A model generated the notes under the pieces. The model was given only the letters and a program-made list of their open reading frames with translations. It searched no databases and was not told the origin of the DNA. Positions 27,046-35,491 of a DNA stretch of 64,000 nt are shown one piece after another. The stretch is from NCBI GenBank assembly GCA_016707205.1, contig JADJHZ010000002.1, positions 1-64,000 on the forward strand. Direction: 5' to 3'. This DNA is from Haliscomenobacter sp. Its GTDB lineage: Bacteria > Bacteroidota > Bacteroidia > Chitinophagales > Saprospiraceae. The stretch's first letter is position 1. Each line of letters opens with the position of its first letter. Position numbers and translations under genes: made by a program.

Positions 27046-27678
27046 TTATCTTTTTTTGCCTCCAAAAAGCTTTTGGAACAGGCCCTTGCCTGCCGATTGC
27101 ATGAGGTCGTCGACCACGCTGCCATCGCCGTCTTTATCCAGGAAGGAGGTTACCATATTCATCATCGGGTTGGATTGTTTCTGTTGAGAAACGGTCCCTT
27201 GGAGCAGGTTAGCCAGCCCGCCAATATCTAATCCGCCTTCGCGTTTCGTTTTGCCCAAAGCGCCCATGATCACCGGCGCCAGCTTGATCATCAAGTTGCC
27301 CACCTGGTTTTTATCCATTCCAGAAACCTGACTTACCATATCCATGACATTCGTCTGGCGGTCGCCAAGAAGGTGGTTAACGATGCCCGCTCCATTCAGC
27401 GTTTTGGAGTTCTGGGCTTCAGACTTCCCGGAAAGGAGACCGATTACATTGTCCAGGACGCTTCCGTCGTGGTCGTTGTCCAGCGCATTGGCCAGGGCGT
27501 TGGCGCCTTGCGGGTTGGAGGCATTTTTTGCCATAGCGCCCATCAGCGCAGAAATAACGCCGCCTGCCGCGTTCCGGGTTTGGCCGACGTCAGAGCCTCC
27601 GATCTGCTGGGTCAGCGTTTCCATCAAGTTATCGTTGCCCAGTTGCTGTTCCAACAGGCTTAATAGGGGATTTGACAT
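27046..27678 (-). CDS. DUF937-type protein with two DxDxDG loops
   Basis: 210 residues rich in glycine, asparagine and methionine. The repeated helical pattern (LLSLLEQQLGNDNLMETL, GVISALMGAMAKNAS, LAPVIMGALGKTKREGG) fits the DUF937 family, of unknown function. Two loops resemble calcium-binding EF-hand or dockerin loops: DNDHDGSVLD at 67-76 and DKDGDGSVVD at 181-190. No signal peptide is evident, so it is probably cytoplasmic. It stands alone, convergent with tatA and 69 bases downstream of the mltD stop. No clear -7 box was found upstream. Confidence 0.8.
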   Translation of the reverse strand: MSNPLLSLLEQQLGNDNLMETLTQQIGGSDVGQTRNAAGGVISALMGAMAKNASNPQGANALANALDNDHDGSVLDNVIGLLSGKSEAQNSKTLNGAGIVNHLLGDRQTNVMDMVSQVSGMDKNQVGNLMIKLAPVIMGALGKTKREGGLDIGGLANLLQGTVSQQKQSNPMMNMVTSFLDKDGDGSVVDDLMQSAGKGLFQKLFGGKKR

Positions 27679-27747
27679 GTTTTTATGCTTTTTAAGTAGG
27701 TTAAATCCACCATTAGACTCCTTCCCTTCCGGAAAGTCACCTTCGGA

Positions 27748-29214
27748 TCAATAACTTCCCATTCGGAAAGAATCCGGCATATCGCTATTCAATCTGGCTA
27801 GTTTAATGATCGTACCTGATTTCAGGTTGCGATACGAGGAGATATCGTTCAACTGGCGAATCTGCTGCACGTCAATCCGGAATTTAAGGGAAATATCCAG
27901 CACGCTCTCCGGCCGCCGGACGTAATAGCGAATAAAAGCATTGTCCTTTATATGGTCAAGTGCGCGCTCAGCGGATGTTTCCTGGGACGTAGGCGCCACT
28001 TCCTCCGGGAGCGGGTTGGGCAGTTCGTCAAAAAGTTCAATCCGCTCCAGAGTTAGAAGGGGTAGATCATCTTTGAGCTGGTAGATCAACAGCTTCTGAC
28101 CGGCACTGAGTTGTTCAGAGGGCTTTATTTTATTCCAGGCCCGAATCTGGTAAACCGAACAATGGAAGCGCTGAGCCAGGTTTTCCAGGGTTTCTCCTTC
28201 CTGCACGAGATAGATCGTACGCCGGTACTGAGGGCTCAGGTTGGCCCGGTTGCGGCTGATCATAACCGGAGCGGCGATCGCTCCTTTATTGCCTTCAAAA
28301 TCCGGGCGTTCGGATTCTAAAAAGATGCGGAATTTATCGATCACCCGGGCGGGGAGGGTAAAGTAATAGCCTTTTTGACTTGCGGGGACGACCCCTTTGG
28401 GAAAGGCAGGATTCAACTGGGCAATCAGTTCTTCGGGAATACCGGTTACATCGGCCGCCTGCTGGAAGTTAACCTCCTGAAAGATGGAGATGGTTTCCGT
28501 CATTTGGAGATCGAGTTCCGGCACTTCCGGTTCGAGGTCGTGGTCCTCAAAATAGCGCACCAAATAGGTGGCGGCGATGAACGCAGGAACGTAGTTTCTG
28601 GTTTCTTTGGGCAGGAAACCCCGGATTTTCCAATAACTCGAACTCCGCCCGCGCTTGACGGCGCGGCTAACCCGGCCGCTTCCGCTGTTGTACGCTGCGA
28701 TAGCCAGCTCCCAGCTGTCGAATTTGGCATACAGATCCTGAAGGTGTTTAACCGCAGCCTCCGTCGCTTTATGGGGATCCCGGCGTTCGTCCACCAAAGC
28801 ATCCACCTGAAGACCGTATGCCCGGCCAGTGGCTGGCATAAACTGCCATAGCCCGGCTGCGCCAACACGGGATGTCGCTTTGGGCTCTAAAGCCGACTCC
28901 ACAATCGAAAGGTATTTGAGGTCAAGGGGAAGCTTGCTTTGCCGGAGGTAGTCTTCGAAAATAGGAAAATAGAGGATGCGGCGGCCGAGGATCTTTTCCG
29001 CTTTTTGGCGGTGGTTCACCAGATAGGTTCTAAGGTAACTGCGCACCACCACGTCGTAACGGGATTGGGCGACTTCGCTCTCCATGAGTTCGATGCGCTT
29101 GATCACTTCGGACTCATCGAAAGCGACTGAGGGATCGGCGTTGTCTGCAAAAACAGGAAGAGAAAAAAGAACGAGGACAAACAGCAAACAACATCGGTGT
29201 GTTATGGACTCCAT
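27748..29214 (-). CDS. mltD: Membrane-bound lytic transglycosylase with LysM repeats (MltD-like)
   Basis: 488 residues from the ATG at 29214; the longer frame to 29265 would place extra residues before the signal peptide (LFVLVLFSLPVFA). The catalytic SLT domain includes the ESALEPKATS motif with the acid glutamate, AAGLWQFMPATGRAYGL and AIAAYNSGSGRVSRA. At least two LysM peptidoglycan-binding repeats follow (YLVQEGETLENLAQRFH and YYVRRPESVLDISLKF). It should cleave glycan strands in the periplasm, producing anhydromuramic ends. A TATCTTTA sequence on the minus strand at 29240-29247 is one base off the promoter consensus and supports the shorter start. Confidence 0.9.
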   Translation of the reverse strand: MESITHRCCLLFVLVLFSLPVFADNADPSVAFDESEVIKRIELMESEVAQSRYDVVVRSYLRTYLVNHRQKAEKILGRRILYFPIFEDYLRQSKLPLDLKYLSIVESALEPKATSRVGAAGLWQFMPATGRAYGLQVDALVDERRDPHKATEAAVKHLQDLYAKFDSWELAIAAYNSGSGRVSRAVKRGRSSSYWKIRGFLPKETRNYVPAFIAATYLVRYFEDHDLEPEVPELDLQMTETISIFQEVNFQQAADVTGIPEELIAQLNPAFPKGVVPASQKGYYFTLPARVIDKFRIFLESERPDFEGNKGAIAAPVMISRNRANLSPQYRRTIYLVQEGETLENLAQRFHCSVYQIRAWNKIKPSEQLSAGQKLLIYQLKDDLPLLTLERIELFDELPNPLPEEVAPTSQETSAERALDHIKDNAFIRYYVRRPESVLDISLKFRIDVQQIRQLNDISSYRNLKSGTIIKLARLNSDMPDSFRMGSY

Positions 29215-29380
29215 ACCTTTTAGGCGATTGGTCAGGACGTAAAGATAGAAAAAATTCTTTTCCATGAACCCCTTCTCCGTTACTCCTTCGCAAATTATTC
29301 ATTATCAATATATTTAAAATAAAACTTTATGCTTATAAAATCCTATTCCTGCCTTGATTTGACGGCAGCAAGAGCTATAC

Positions 29381-29417
29381 GCTCCCTGCTCTCTGCTCCC
29401 TTTTCCCTTTTCCCTCC
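29381..29417. repeat. Short heptamer array (GCTCCCT, GCTCTCT, GCTCCCT, TTTCCCT, TTTCCCT)
   Basis: Five consecutive 7-nt units of the same family as the array before the OPT gene, here without a visible inverted partner. Confidence 0.65.
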
Positions 29418-29567
29418 AAAACATCATAGCGACCAGCGTCGATGGAAAATCCCCAACCCACTTCGCGTCAGGTATCGTAGCGGCGTCTCGCACCGGCGGA
29501 TTTTGTGCATGCATTTATATTCGATTATAAAAAAGAAGAATTCCTCCTTAAAAGCCTTTTGATGGTC

Positions 29568-29575
29568 TATCTTTG
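29568..29575 (+). promoter_or_regulatory. -7 box of carB (TATCTTTG)
   Basis: TATCTTTG matches TAnnTTTG. The predicted start near 29583 gives a leader of about 19 bases to the carB ATG at 29602. No clear -33 element. Confidence 0.5.
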
Positions 29576-29601
29576 CAGGCAATTTCAAAAGAGAGGGTAT
29601 C

Positions 29602-32421
29602 ATGCCTAAAGATCGCTCCATCCATTCCGTGCTCATTATCGGCAGCGGGCCAATCATAATCGGCCAAGCCTGCGAATTCGACTATTCCGGATCCCAGGCT
29701 TCGCGGTCTTTAAGGGAGGAAGGGATTGAAGTCAGCCTGATTAACTCCAATCCGGCTACGATCATGACCGATCCGGTTACGGCCGATCATATTTATTTGC
29801 TGCCCATGACGGTGGAAAGCATTATCCAGATCCTGGAAGATCGCCAAATCGACGCGGTACTTCCGACAATGGGGGGACAAACAGCCCTCAACCTGGCCAT
29901 TGAGGCGGGCAAAATGGGGGTTTGGGAAAAATACAACGTCAAGTTGATCGGTGTAGATCTGGAAGCGATCGAACTCACCGAAAACCGGGAAGCGTTTCGC
30001 CAGCACATGGTCGATATCGGTCTTAAGGTAGCTCCTAGCTTTATCGCCAACTCCTTCCTCGAAGGCAAGGAAGCAGCTCAAAAAATTGGATTTCCGCTTG
30101 TAATCCGGCCTTCGTACACGCTGGGCGGTACGGGGGGCTCGTTTGTCCATCAGGAAGAAGAATTCGACGCGGCCCTCCGCCGGGGCCTGTCTGCCTCTCC
30201 AACGCACGAGGTGCTGGTAGAAAAAGCCGTTTTGGGATGGAAGGAGTTTGAATTAGAACTGCTTCGAGATGCCAACGACAACGTCGTCATCATTTGCGTG
30301 GTAGAGAACCTGGATCCCATGGGTATCCACACCGGGGACAGCATCACCGTAGCCCCGGCTATGACCCTCTCAGACACCGCCTATCAGCGGATGCGCAACG
30401 AAGCGATCCTTGCCATGCGTTCGCTCGGGAACTTTTCCGGCGGATGCAATATCCAATTTGCCCAGGAGCCGCAAACCGAAGAGCTGATCGTGATCGAGAT
30501 CAATCCCAGGGTTTCGCGTTCCTCCGCTCTGGCCAGCAAAGCCACCGGGTATCCAATCGCCAAAATTGCCGCCAAACTGGCCATCGGGTTTACCCTTGAC
30601 GAACTCAAAAACCAAATCACCAAAACGACTTCGGCGTTCTTCGAACCGACGCTGGATTACGTCATCGTCAAAATGCCCCGATGGAATTTCGACAAATTCC
30701 CGGGTTCTGACCACAACCTCGGGCTCCAGATGAAGTCTGTCGGTGAGGTCATGGCAATCGGACGAAATTTCCTGGAAGCCATGCAGAAAGCTTGTCAGTC
30801 GCAGGAAAACGGGCGAAAGGGGCTTGGGGCCGATATGAAGGAATGGGTTCGCACGGAAGACATACTAACCCGTTTGGAGAAAGCCAGCGACGACCGCATA
30901 TTCCGGGTCAAAGACGCGCTCCGGCTTGGCGTACCGGTCAAAACTGTACACAATCTCACCAAAATAGATCCCTGGTTCCTCAAGCAGATCAAACGGCTGG
31001 TCAAGTTGGAAAAACAACTGATGCGCTTTAACCTGCCCGAAGATATTTCCGAACCCTTGTTCAGGGAATTGAAAGAAGTAGGTTACTCCGACGCCCAAAT
31101 AGCCTGGCTGCTTCGGGTAAAAGAAGAAGAGGTGACGCGCCGGCGCAAATCGCTGGGTATCCGCCGCACATACAAAATGGTGGACACTTGCGCTGCAGAG
31201 TTTGAAGCTCAGACGCCGTATTACTACTCCACCTTCGACGCAGAGAATGAAAGCGTACCCGTATCCGGCAAGAAAAAAGTGGTCATTCTTGGGTCGGGAC
31301 CTAATCGCATCGGGCAAGGGATTGAGTTCGACTATTGCTGCGTCCATGGGCTTCTTGCCCTGAAGGAAATGGGCTATGAATCGATTATGGTCAACTGCAA
31401 CCCGGAAACGGTTTCGACCGATTTTGACGTCGCAGACAAACTGTATTTCGAGCCTGTTTTCTGGGAGCACCTGGAAGAAATCCTCGAGCTGGAAAAACCC
31501 GAGGGCGTCATCGTGCAGCTCGGCGGCCAAACCGCCCTCAAACTCGCCGAAACGCTCTACAAAAAAGGAATTCCCATCATCGGCACTTCCTATCCCGACA
31601 TGGACCTTGCCGAAGACCGGGGCGCATTCTCCAATCTGCTGAAAAGCCTGGATATTCCCTACCCCAACTACGGCGTAGCCGACGATGTCGACGAAGCCAT
31701 CCAGATCGCCCATGAGGTGGGATACCCCGTTTTAGTTCGCCCTTCGTACGTGCTTGGCGGGCAAGGCATGCGCATTGTCATTAACGACCAGGAACTGGAG
31801 CGCCACGTGCTCATGATTTTCAAGCATATGCCGGAGAACCGGGTGCTGATCGACCACTTCCTCGACCGGGCCAAAGAGGCGGAGATCGATGCCATTTTTG
31901 ATGGAGAGCAGATCCATATCATGGGGATTATGGAACACATCGAGCCGGCGGGTATCCACTCTGGCGACAGCTCCGCAGTGCTCCCGACCTACAGCCTCTC
32001 TGTAGAGGCGGTGAATACGATGGTGGAGTATACAGAGAAGCTGGCCCACGCATTGAACATCCGGGGATTGATCAATGTACAGTTTGCGATAAAGGACAAC
32101 AAAGTATACGTTATCGAAGCCAATCCGAGGGCTTCCCGCACGACGCCTTTTATCGCCAAAGCCTACAAAGTACCCTATTTGCAAATTGCCACCAAGGTGA
32201 TGCTGGGCGCCCACAAGCTTCGGGATTTCGATATTAAGCCCCAGCCAAGCGGGTTTGCGATCAAGGTGCCGGTTTTTTCTTTTGACAAATTCCCGAACGT
32301 CGATAAAAACCTGGGGCCGGAGATGAAATCTACAGGGGAAGAAATTCGTTTTATCCGGGACTTGAGCGACCCCTTCTTCCGGGAACTCGACCGGCAGCGG
32401 AATATGTACCTTTCCCGGTAG
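29602..32421 (+). CDS. carB: Carbamoyl-phosphate synthase large subunit, short form without the allosteric domain
   Basis: 939 residues. Two homologous ATP-grasp halves are present: the first opens SVLIIGSGPIIIGQACEFDYSG, the second KKVVILGSGPNRIGQGIEFDYC. Each has the GG(T/Q)GxxFV-type loop (TLGGTGGSFV, VLGGQGMRIV) and a metal-binding end (EINPRVSRSSALASKATG, EANPRASRTTPFIAKAYK). The enzyme makes carbamoyl phosphate from bicarbonate, ammonia from CarA and two ATP, feeding pyrimidine and arginine synthesis. It stops at the end of the second catalytic half; the C-terminal MGS-like regulatory domain of the enterobacterial enzyme (about 130 residues) is absent. I recall similarly short CarB proteins from Bacteroidota. 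carA is not in the window. Confidence 0.93.
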   Translation: MPKDRSIHSVLIIGSGPIIIGQACEFDYSGSQASRSLREEGIEVSLINSNPATIMTDPVTADHIYLLPMTVESIIQILEDRQIDAVLPTMGGQTALNLAIEAGKMGVWEKYNVKLIGVDLEAIELTENREAFRQHMVDIGLKVAPSFIANSFLEGKEAAQKIGFPLVIRPSYTLGGTGGSFVHQEEEFDAALRRGLSASPTHEVLVEKAVLGWKEFELELLRDANDNVVIICVVENLDPMGIHTGDSITVAPAMTLSDTAYQRMRNEAILAMRSLGNFSGGCNIQFAQEPQTEELIVIEINPRVSRSSALASKATGYPIAKIAAKLAIGFTLDELKNQITKTTSAFFEPTLDYVIVKMPRWNFDKFPGSDHNLGLQMKSVGEVMAIGRNFLEAMQKACQSQENGRKGLGADMKEWVRTEDILTRLEKASDDRIFRVKDALRLGVPVKTVHNLTKIDPWFLKQIKRLVKLEKQLMRFNLPEDISEPLFRELKEVGYSDAQIAWLLRVKEEEVTRRRKSLGIRRTYKMVDTCAAEFEAQTPYYYSTFDAENESVPVSGKKKVVILGSGPNRIGQGIEFDYCCVHGLLALKEMGYESIMVNCNPETVSTDFDVADKLYFEPVFWEHLEEILELEKPEGVIVQLGGQTALKLAETLYKKGIPIIGTSYPDMDLAEDRGAFSNLLKSLDIPYPNYGVADDVDEAIQIAHEVGYPVLVRPSYVLGGQGMRIVINDQELERHVLMIFKHMPENRVLIDHFLDRAKEAEIDAIFDGEQIHIMGIMEHIEPAGIHSGDSSAVLPTYSLSVEAVNTMVEYTEKLAHALNIRGLINVQFAIKDNKVYVIEANPRASRTTPFIAKAYKVPYLQIATKVMLGAHKLRDFDIKPQPSGFAIKVPVFSFDKFPNVDKNLGPEMKSTGEEIRFIRDLSDPFFRELDRQRNMYLSR

Positions 32422-32484
32422 GATTTTTATCTTATGTAGTTGACCCTATATTCCATCCGGCCTTATCCAGCACAAACGTTTTCC

Positions 32485-32958
32485 ATGCGTAAACCTTTTG
32501 CCCTTGCATTTTTCCTGGCTTTCCTGGCCAGCGCCTGCGGCCCCCGCTACCTGCTCAAAGAGACCCGGCAACTCGAGGGGGAAACCTGGAGCTATGCAGA
32601 CAGCCTTTCTTTCCAGGCGGCTATCCGGGATACCGCTCGAATTTACGACATCTCCCTCCTGGTAAAACACCAGACCAGCTTCCACTTCCAGAACCTTTAT
32701 CTCCGTATCCATACCGGGTTTCCCGACGGAAAAAAGCTGACCCAGGTATTGTCCCTGGAGCTGGCGAATAAAGCCGGAAAATGGCAGGGCGCCTGCAGGG
32801 GAGACCACTGCACGCTGGAGGTTCCGATCCAGTTAAATGCCTTTTTCAATCAAACCGGCGTGCATACGTTTACCTTGGAGCAATACATGCGCGCCGACGA
32901 TTTGCCTGGAATCTCCGCGCTGGGAATCCGGATAAAAGAAGCGGGCTCCAGGAAATGA
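32485..32958 (+). CDS. gldH: Gliding motility lipoprotein GldH
   Basis: 157 residues from the ATG at 32485, chosen because it starts the signal peptide (MRKPFALAFFLAFLASAC) with the lipidated cysteine at 18; the frame extends to 32440. The body matches GldH: W-Y-D near the start (ETWSYADSLSFQ), IYDISLLVKH, NLYLRIHTGFPDG, then NAFFNQTGVHTFTLEQYMR and LPGISALGIRIKEAG. GldH is a cell-envelope protein needed for gliding in flavobacteria, with unknown mechanism. It follows carB by 63 bases in the same direction and ends in a hairpin shared with the convergent dnaJ gene. Confidence 0.85.
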   Translation: MRKPFALAFFLAFLASACGPRYLLKETRQLEGETWSYADSLSFQAAIRDTARIYDISLLVKHQTSFHFQNLYLRIHTGFPDGKKLTQVLSLELANKAGKWQGACRGDHCTLEVPIQLNAFFNQTGVHTFTLEQYMRADDLPGISALGIRIKEAGSRK

Positions 32959-32971
32959 TCCTGAAGCCCGG
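32941..32971 (+). terminator. Hairpin at the end of gldH
   Basis: GCGGGCTCCAGGA pairs imperfectly with TCCTGAAGCCCGGC around the gldH stop codon (32956-32958), followed by GCTGCCTTTATCT. It probably ends gldH transcription, although the T run is weak. Confidence 0.5.
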
Positions 32972-33000
32972 CTGCCTTTATCTCAAATTTGCAAACGCGG

Positions 33001-34155
33001 TTATTTCATCCGAAAATAGTCTTTCATTTTTTCAAAGAAGGTCTTCTCCGAAGCCCCAGGCTGGGGTTGGAAATTGGGCAGCGTGCGGATCTTCTCCAGG
33101 AGGTCCTTCTCTTCTGCCGTAACCTTCTTAGGCGTCCAGATATTTACGTGGATGAGTTGGTCGCCACGGACATAGCTTTGAACAGAAGGAAGCCCCTTTT
33201 CCCGGAGCCGCAGGATCTTTCCGGCTTGGGTACCGGGAGGGATCTTGATCTTTACTTTTCCTTCCAGGGTAGGCACGTCGGCGGAAATTCCGAGGGCGGC
33301 GTCGGCAAAGTTCAGATATAGTTCGTAAACCACATTTTGTCCGTCCCGCTGAAGGAATTCATGGGTTTTTTCTTCGATAGTGATCAAGAGATCGCCCGGA
33401 GGGCCGCCTTTATGCCCGGCGTTGCCTTTATTGCGCAGAGAAAGCTGCATCCCTTCCTCTACGCCTGCCGGGATTTCAATCTCCAGGGTTTCCTCCCCCT
33501 GAACATGCCCTTCGCCGCGGCATTTGGAGCAGTTGGACGTGACGGTTTGCCCGCTTCCGTCGCAGGTAGGGCAAGTGATGGTGGTTTGCATTTGCCCCAG
33601 GAAGGTAGAGCGAACCTGGCGAACGTATCCGGCGCCATTGCAGGTGGCACAGGTGCGCACGGAATTCCGGTCTTTTGCGCCCGAGCCTCCGCACTCATCG
33701 CAAGTGACGGATTTTTTGACTTTGATTTTCTTGGTAACGCCGGTAGAAATTTCTTCCAGGGTCAGCGAAACCTTAATGCGCAGGTTGGCGCCTTTGCGCC
33801 CGCGCCCGCGCTGCCGTTGGCCAGACCCGCCAAAGAAGGTCCCAAACCCGGAATCGCCGAAGATGTCTCCAAATTGGGCAAAGATATCCTCCATGGTCAT
33901 GCCGGCTCCGCCGCCGGAAAACCCGCCGCTCATCTCTCCGGCATGGCCATACCTGTCGTAGCGGGCCCGCTTATCCGGGTCGCTGAGTACTTCGTACGCT
34001 TCGGCAGCTTCCTTGAATTTCTCCTCGGCCGCTTTATCGCCCGGGTTTTTATCTGGATGGAATTGCACCGCTTTTTCGCGGTACGCTTTCTTTATGCCAG
34101 GTTGATCGGCATCCCGGCCTACGCCAAGGATCTCGTAATAATCTCTTTTTGACAT
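33001..34155 (-). CDS. dnaJ: Chaperone DnaJ (Hsp40)
   Basis: 384 residues from the ATG at 34155 (MSKRDYYEILGVGR). The N-terminal J domain carries the HPDKN motif that stimulates DnaK ATPase. A glycine- and phenylalanine-rich segment follows (SGGFSGGGAGM), then a zinc-binding centre of four CxxCxGxG repeats (CDECGGSG, CATCNGAG, CPTCDGSG, CSKCRGEG), and the C-terminal substrate-binding domains with a long charged tail. DnaJ passes unfolded protein to DnaK. It lies 24 bases downstream of grpE in the same operon; dnaK is not in the window. Confidence 0.95.
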   Translation of the reverse strand: MSKRDYYEILGVGRDADQPGIKKAYREKAVQFHPDKNPGDKAAEEKFKEAAEAYEVLSDPDKRARYDRYGHAGEMSGGFSGGGAGMTMEDIFAQFGDIFGDSGFGTFFGGSGQRQRGRGRKGANLRIKVSLTLEEISTGVTKKIKVKKSVTCDECGGSGAKDRNSVRTCATCNGAGYVRQVRSTFLGQMQTTITCPTCDGSGQTVTSNCSKCRGEGHVQGEETLEIEIPAGVEEGMQLSLRNKGNAGHKGGPPGDLLITIEEKTHEFLQRDGQNVVYELYLNFADAALGISADVPTLEGKVKIKIPPGTQAGKILRLREKGLPSVQSYVRGDQLIHVNIWTPKKVTAEEKDLLEKIRTLPNFQPQPGASEKTFFEKMKDYFRMK

Positions 34156-34179
34156 ATTCAATGATTGCTAAGCGGGAAA

Positions 34180-34767
34180 TTACTTGCCCACCACGACTTT
34201 GGCGTAACGGATAATTTTGTCCCCTAATTTATATCCCTTTTGTATCGTGTCGACGATCTTTCCTTTCCGTTCATCTGTAGGAACGGGGATCTCCGTGATC
34301 GCCTCATGCACTTCGGGGTCAAAAACCTGATCCGCAGTAATCATCTCCTCCAGACCGAGACTTTTAAGCGTGCTGAACAGCTTTTGATACACCAGGAGTA
34401 CCCCTTCGCTCATCTTTTCCGTACTTCCTTCTTTTTCCGCGTTTTGGCGGGCCCGCTCGAAATCATCAAGTACAGGGAGTAACGTGGTGATCGTATCTTG
34501 CGCGGCGGTCCGGAGTAATTCCAATTTTTCCTTTATTGCACGCTTCTTAAAGTTTTCAAAATCGGCGTACACGCGAAGATACTTATCCTTTAACTCTTCA
34601 TGGTCTTTAACCAGCTTTTCGAATTCAGGGGCTATACCCGGCTTTTCGGCTATCCTCTCTGAAGCGAAGGGCTCCTGGCCTTCTTGTTCTGTTCCCTGAT
34701 TTTCCATGTTTGGCTGTTCTTCTTCCGTCACCTTGACTCTTTTTTGGGTAAGAATTTTCTTCTTCAT
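34180..34767 (-). CDS. grpE: Nucleotide exchange factor GrpE
   Basis: 195 residues if started at the ATG at 34767. The N-terminal third is charged and disordered, as usual. The long coiled coil (KLVKDHEELKDKYLRVYADFENF) and the beta domain with DPEVHEAITEIP and the final KIIRYAKVVVGK identify GrpE, which exchanges ADP on DnaK. A sigma-54-like element lies directly upstream; if that promoter is real, transcription begins near 34764 and the start must be the next in-frame ATG at 34707, giving 175 residues and a leader of about 57 bases. Both starts keep the whole folded protein. Confidence 0.9.
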   Translation of the reverse strand: MKKKILTQKRVKVTEEEQPNMENQGTEQEGQEPFASERIAEKPGIAPEFEKLVKDHEELKDKYLRVYADFENFKKRAIKEKLELLRTAAQDTITTLLPVLDDFERARQNAEKEGSTEKMSEGVLLVYQKLFSTLKSLGLEEMITADQVFDPEVHEAITEIPVPTDERKGKIVDTIQKGYKLGDKIIRYAKVVVGK

Positions 34768-34774
34768 GTATACA

Positions 34775-34789
34775 GCAATTTTTTTGCCA
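34775..34789 (-). promoter_or_regulatory. Sigma-54-like -24/-12 element upstream of grpE-dnaJ
   Basis: On the minus strand TGGC, seven A, TTGC gives GG-N10-GC with the exact TGGC-N7-TTGC layout of sigma-54 promoters. The predicted start near 34764 lies at the annotated ATG, so translation would begin at 34707. Confidence 0.45.
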
Positions 34790-34845
34790 GAACAAAATAT
34801 ACGCCACTTTGTCATAAAAAGGATCTTACAGCCTGTCAAGGATGG

Positions 34846-35394
34846 CTATTTGACGTTTTCTTTCTTGCGCAGCAGGTCATCGATTTCAGCAGGGTCCGGA
34901 TTGACCCGGATGATGGCGCCCTTGGGATTCAGGAGAAAGGAAGTTGGCAGTTGACGCACTTTATATGCCTGAGCCAAAGGACCGGTGAAAAACTTCAGGC
35001 TTTTACTTTGATCCAGAATATGGTTTTTCCAGATCAGGCCGTCTTGTTCGATAGCCGCTTTCCAATTCTCTGGTTTTCGCTCCACGGCCACGCTCACGAT
35101 TTCGAAGCCAGACGCATCCGAAAAAGCGCGGTTTTCGAACCTGATGTACAACTCCCTGAGCTCGGCATTCTGTGCGCGGCATGGGCCACACCAGCTTCCC
35201 CAGAAATCCAAAAGCACGTATTTTCCTTTGAGGCTGGATAACCGAAATGGGCTGCCATCCATTAAGACTGCTTCGACCTCCGGGGTTTTTTCTCCTTGTA
35301 TAAATTGGGGTTGAAAATAGAAATACCTTCCGGCAACGATACCTCCGAGCGCAAGGCCGATGACGAGCGCAAACGTTGGAAATGAGATTTTCAT
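34846..35394 (-). CDS. TlpA-like thioredoxin-fold protein
   Basis: 182 residues with an N-terminal membrane anchor (FALVIGLALGGIVAG) and a thioredoxin-like domain. The redox motif is FWGSWCGPCRAQNAELREL. This places it with the TlpA/ResA group of periplasmic thiol-disulfide proteins that reduce disulfides in exported proteins or assist cytochrome maturation. The C-terminal end (QLPTSFLLNPKGAIIRVNPDPAEIDDLLRKK) has the cis-proline region (LPTSFLL). The gene sits downstream of flavin reductase in the opposite direction and upstream of grpE-dnaJ, with only six bases between its stop and the longest grpE frame. Substrate unknown. Confidence 0.85.
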   Translation of the reverse strand: MKISFPTFALVIGLALGGIVAGRYFYFQPQFIQGEKTPEVEAVLMDGSPFRLSSLKGKYVLLDFWGSWCGPCRAQNAELRELYIRFENRAFSDASGFEIVSVAVERKPENWKAAIEQDGLIWKNHILDQSKSLKFFTGPLAQAYKVRQLPTSFLLNPKGAIIRVNPDPAEIDDLLRKKENVK

Positions 35395-35455
35395 GTATTC
35401 CTTTGTTTTTTAGTGTATTCAAAAACCAAACGAAACCAGAGTGCCGATTGTTGAT

Positions 35456-35463
35456 TACTTTTG
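35456..35463 (+). promoter_or_regulatory. -7 box of the flavin reductase gene (TACTTTTG)
   Basis: TACTTTTG matches TAnnTTTG; the predicted start near 35470 gives a leader of about 22 bases to the ATG at 35492, which supports that start over one at 35441. Confidence 0.5.
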
Positions 35464-35491
35464 CCGTTGGAATAAACTCTTTTGGAATCTG

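Larger units (their letters stand above)
29215..29601. other. Divergent intergenic region mltD / carB
   Basis: 387 bases without a supported gene. It holds a probable mltD promoter box (29240-29247, minus strand, TATCTTTA), an AT-rich segment near 29300, a heptamer-type pyrimidine repeat at 29381-29417, and the carB -7 box at 29568-29575. No RNA gene is recognisable. Confidence 0.6.

Noticed and set aside
26862..27125. Minus-strand open frame of 87 codons across the tatA/DUF937 gap
   Set aside because: It runs through the terminator hairpin and into the DUF937 gene; no family resemblance.
32440..32484. Upstream extension of gldH
   Set aside because: It would place 15 residues before a complete lipoprotein signal peptide.
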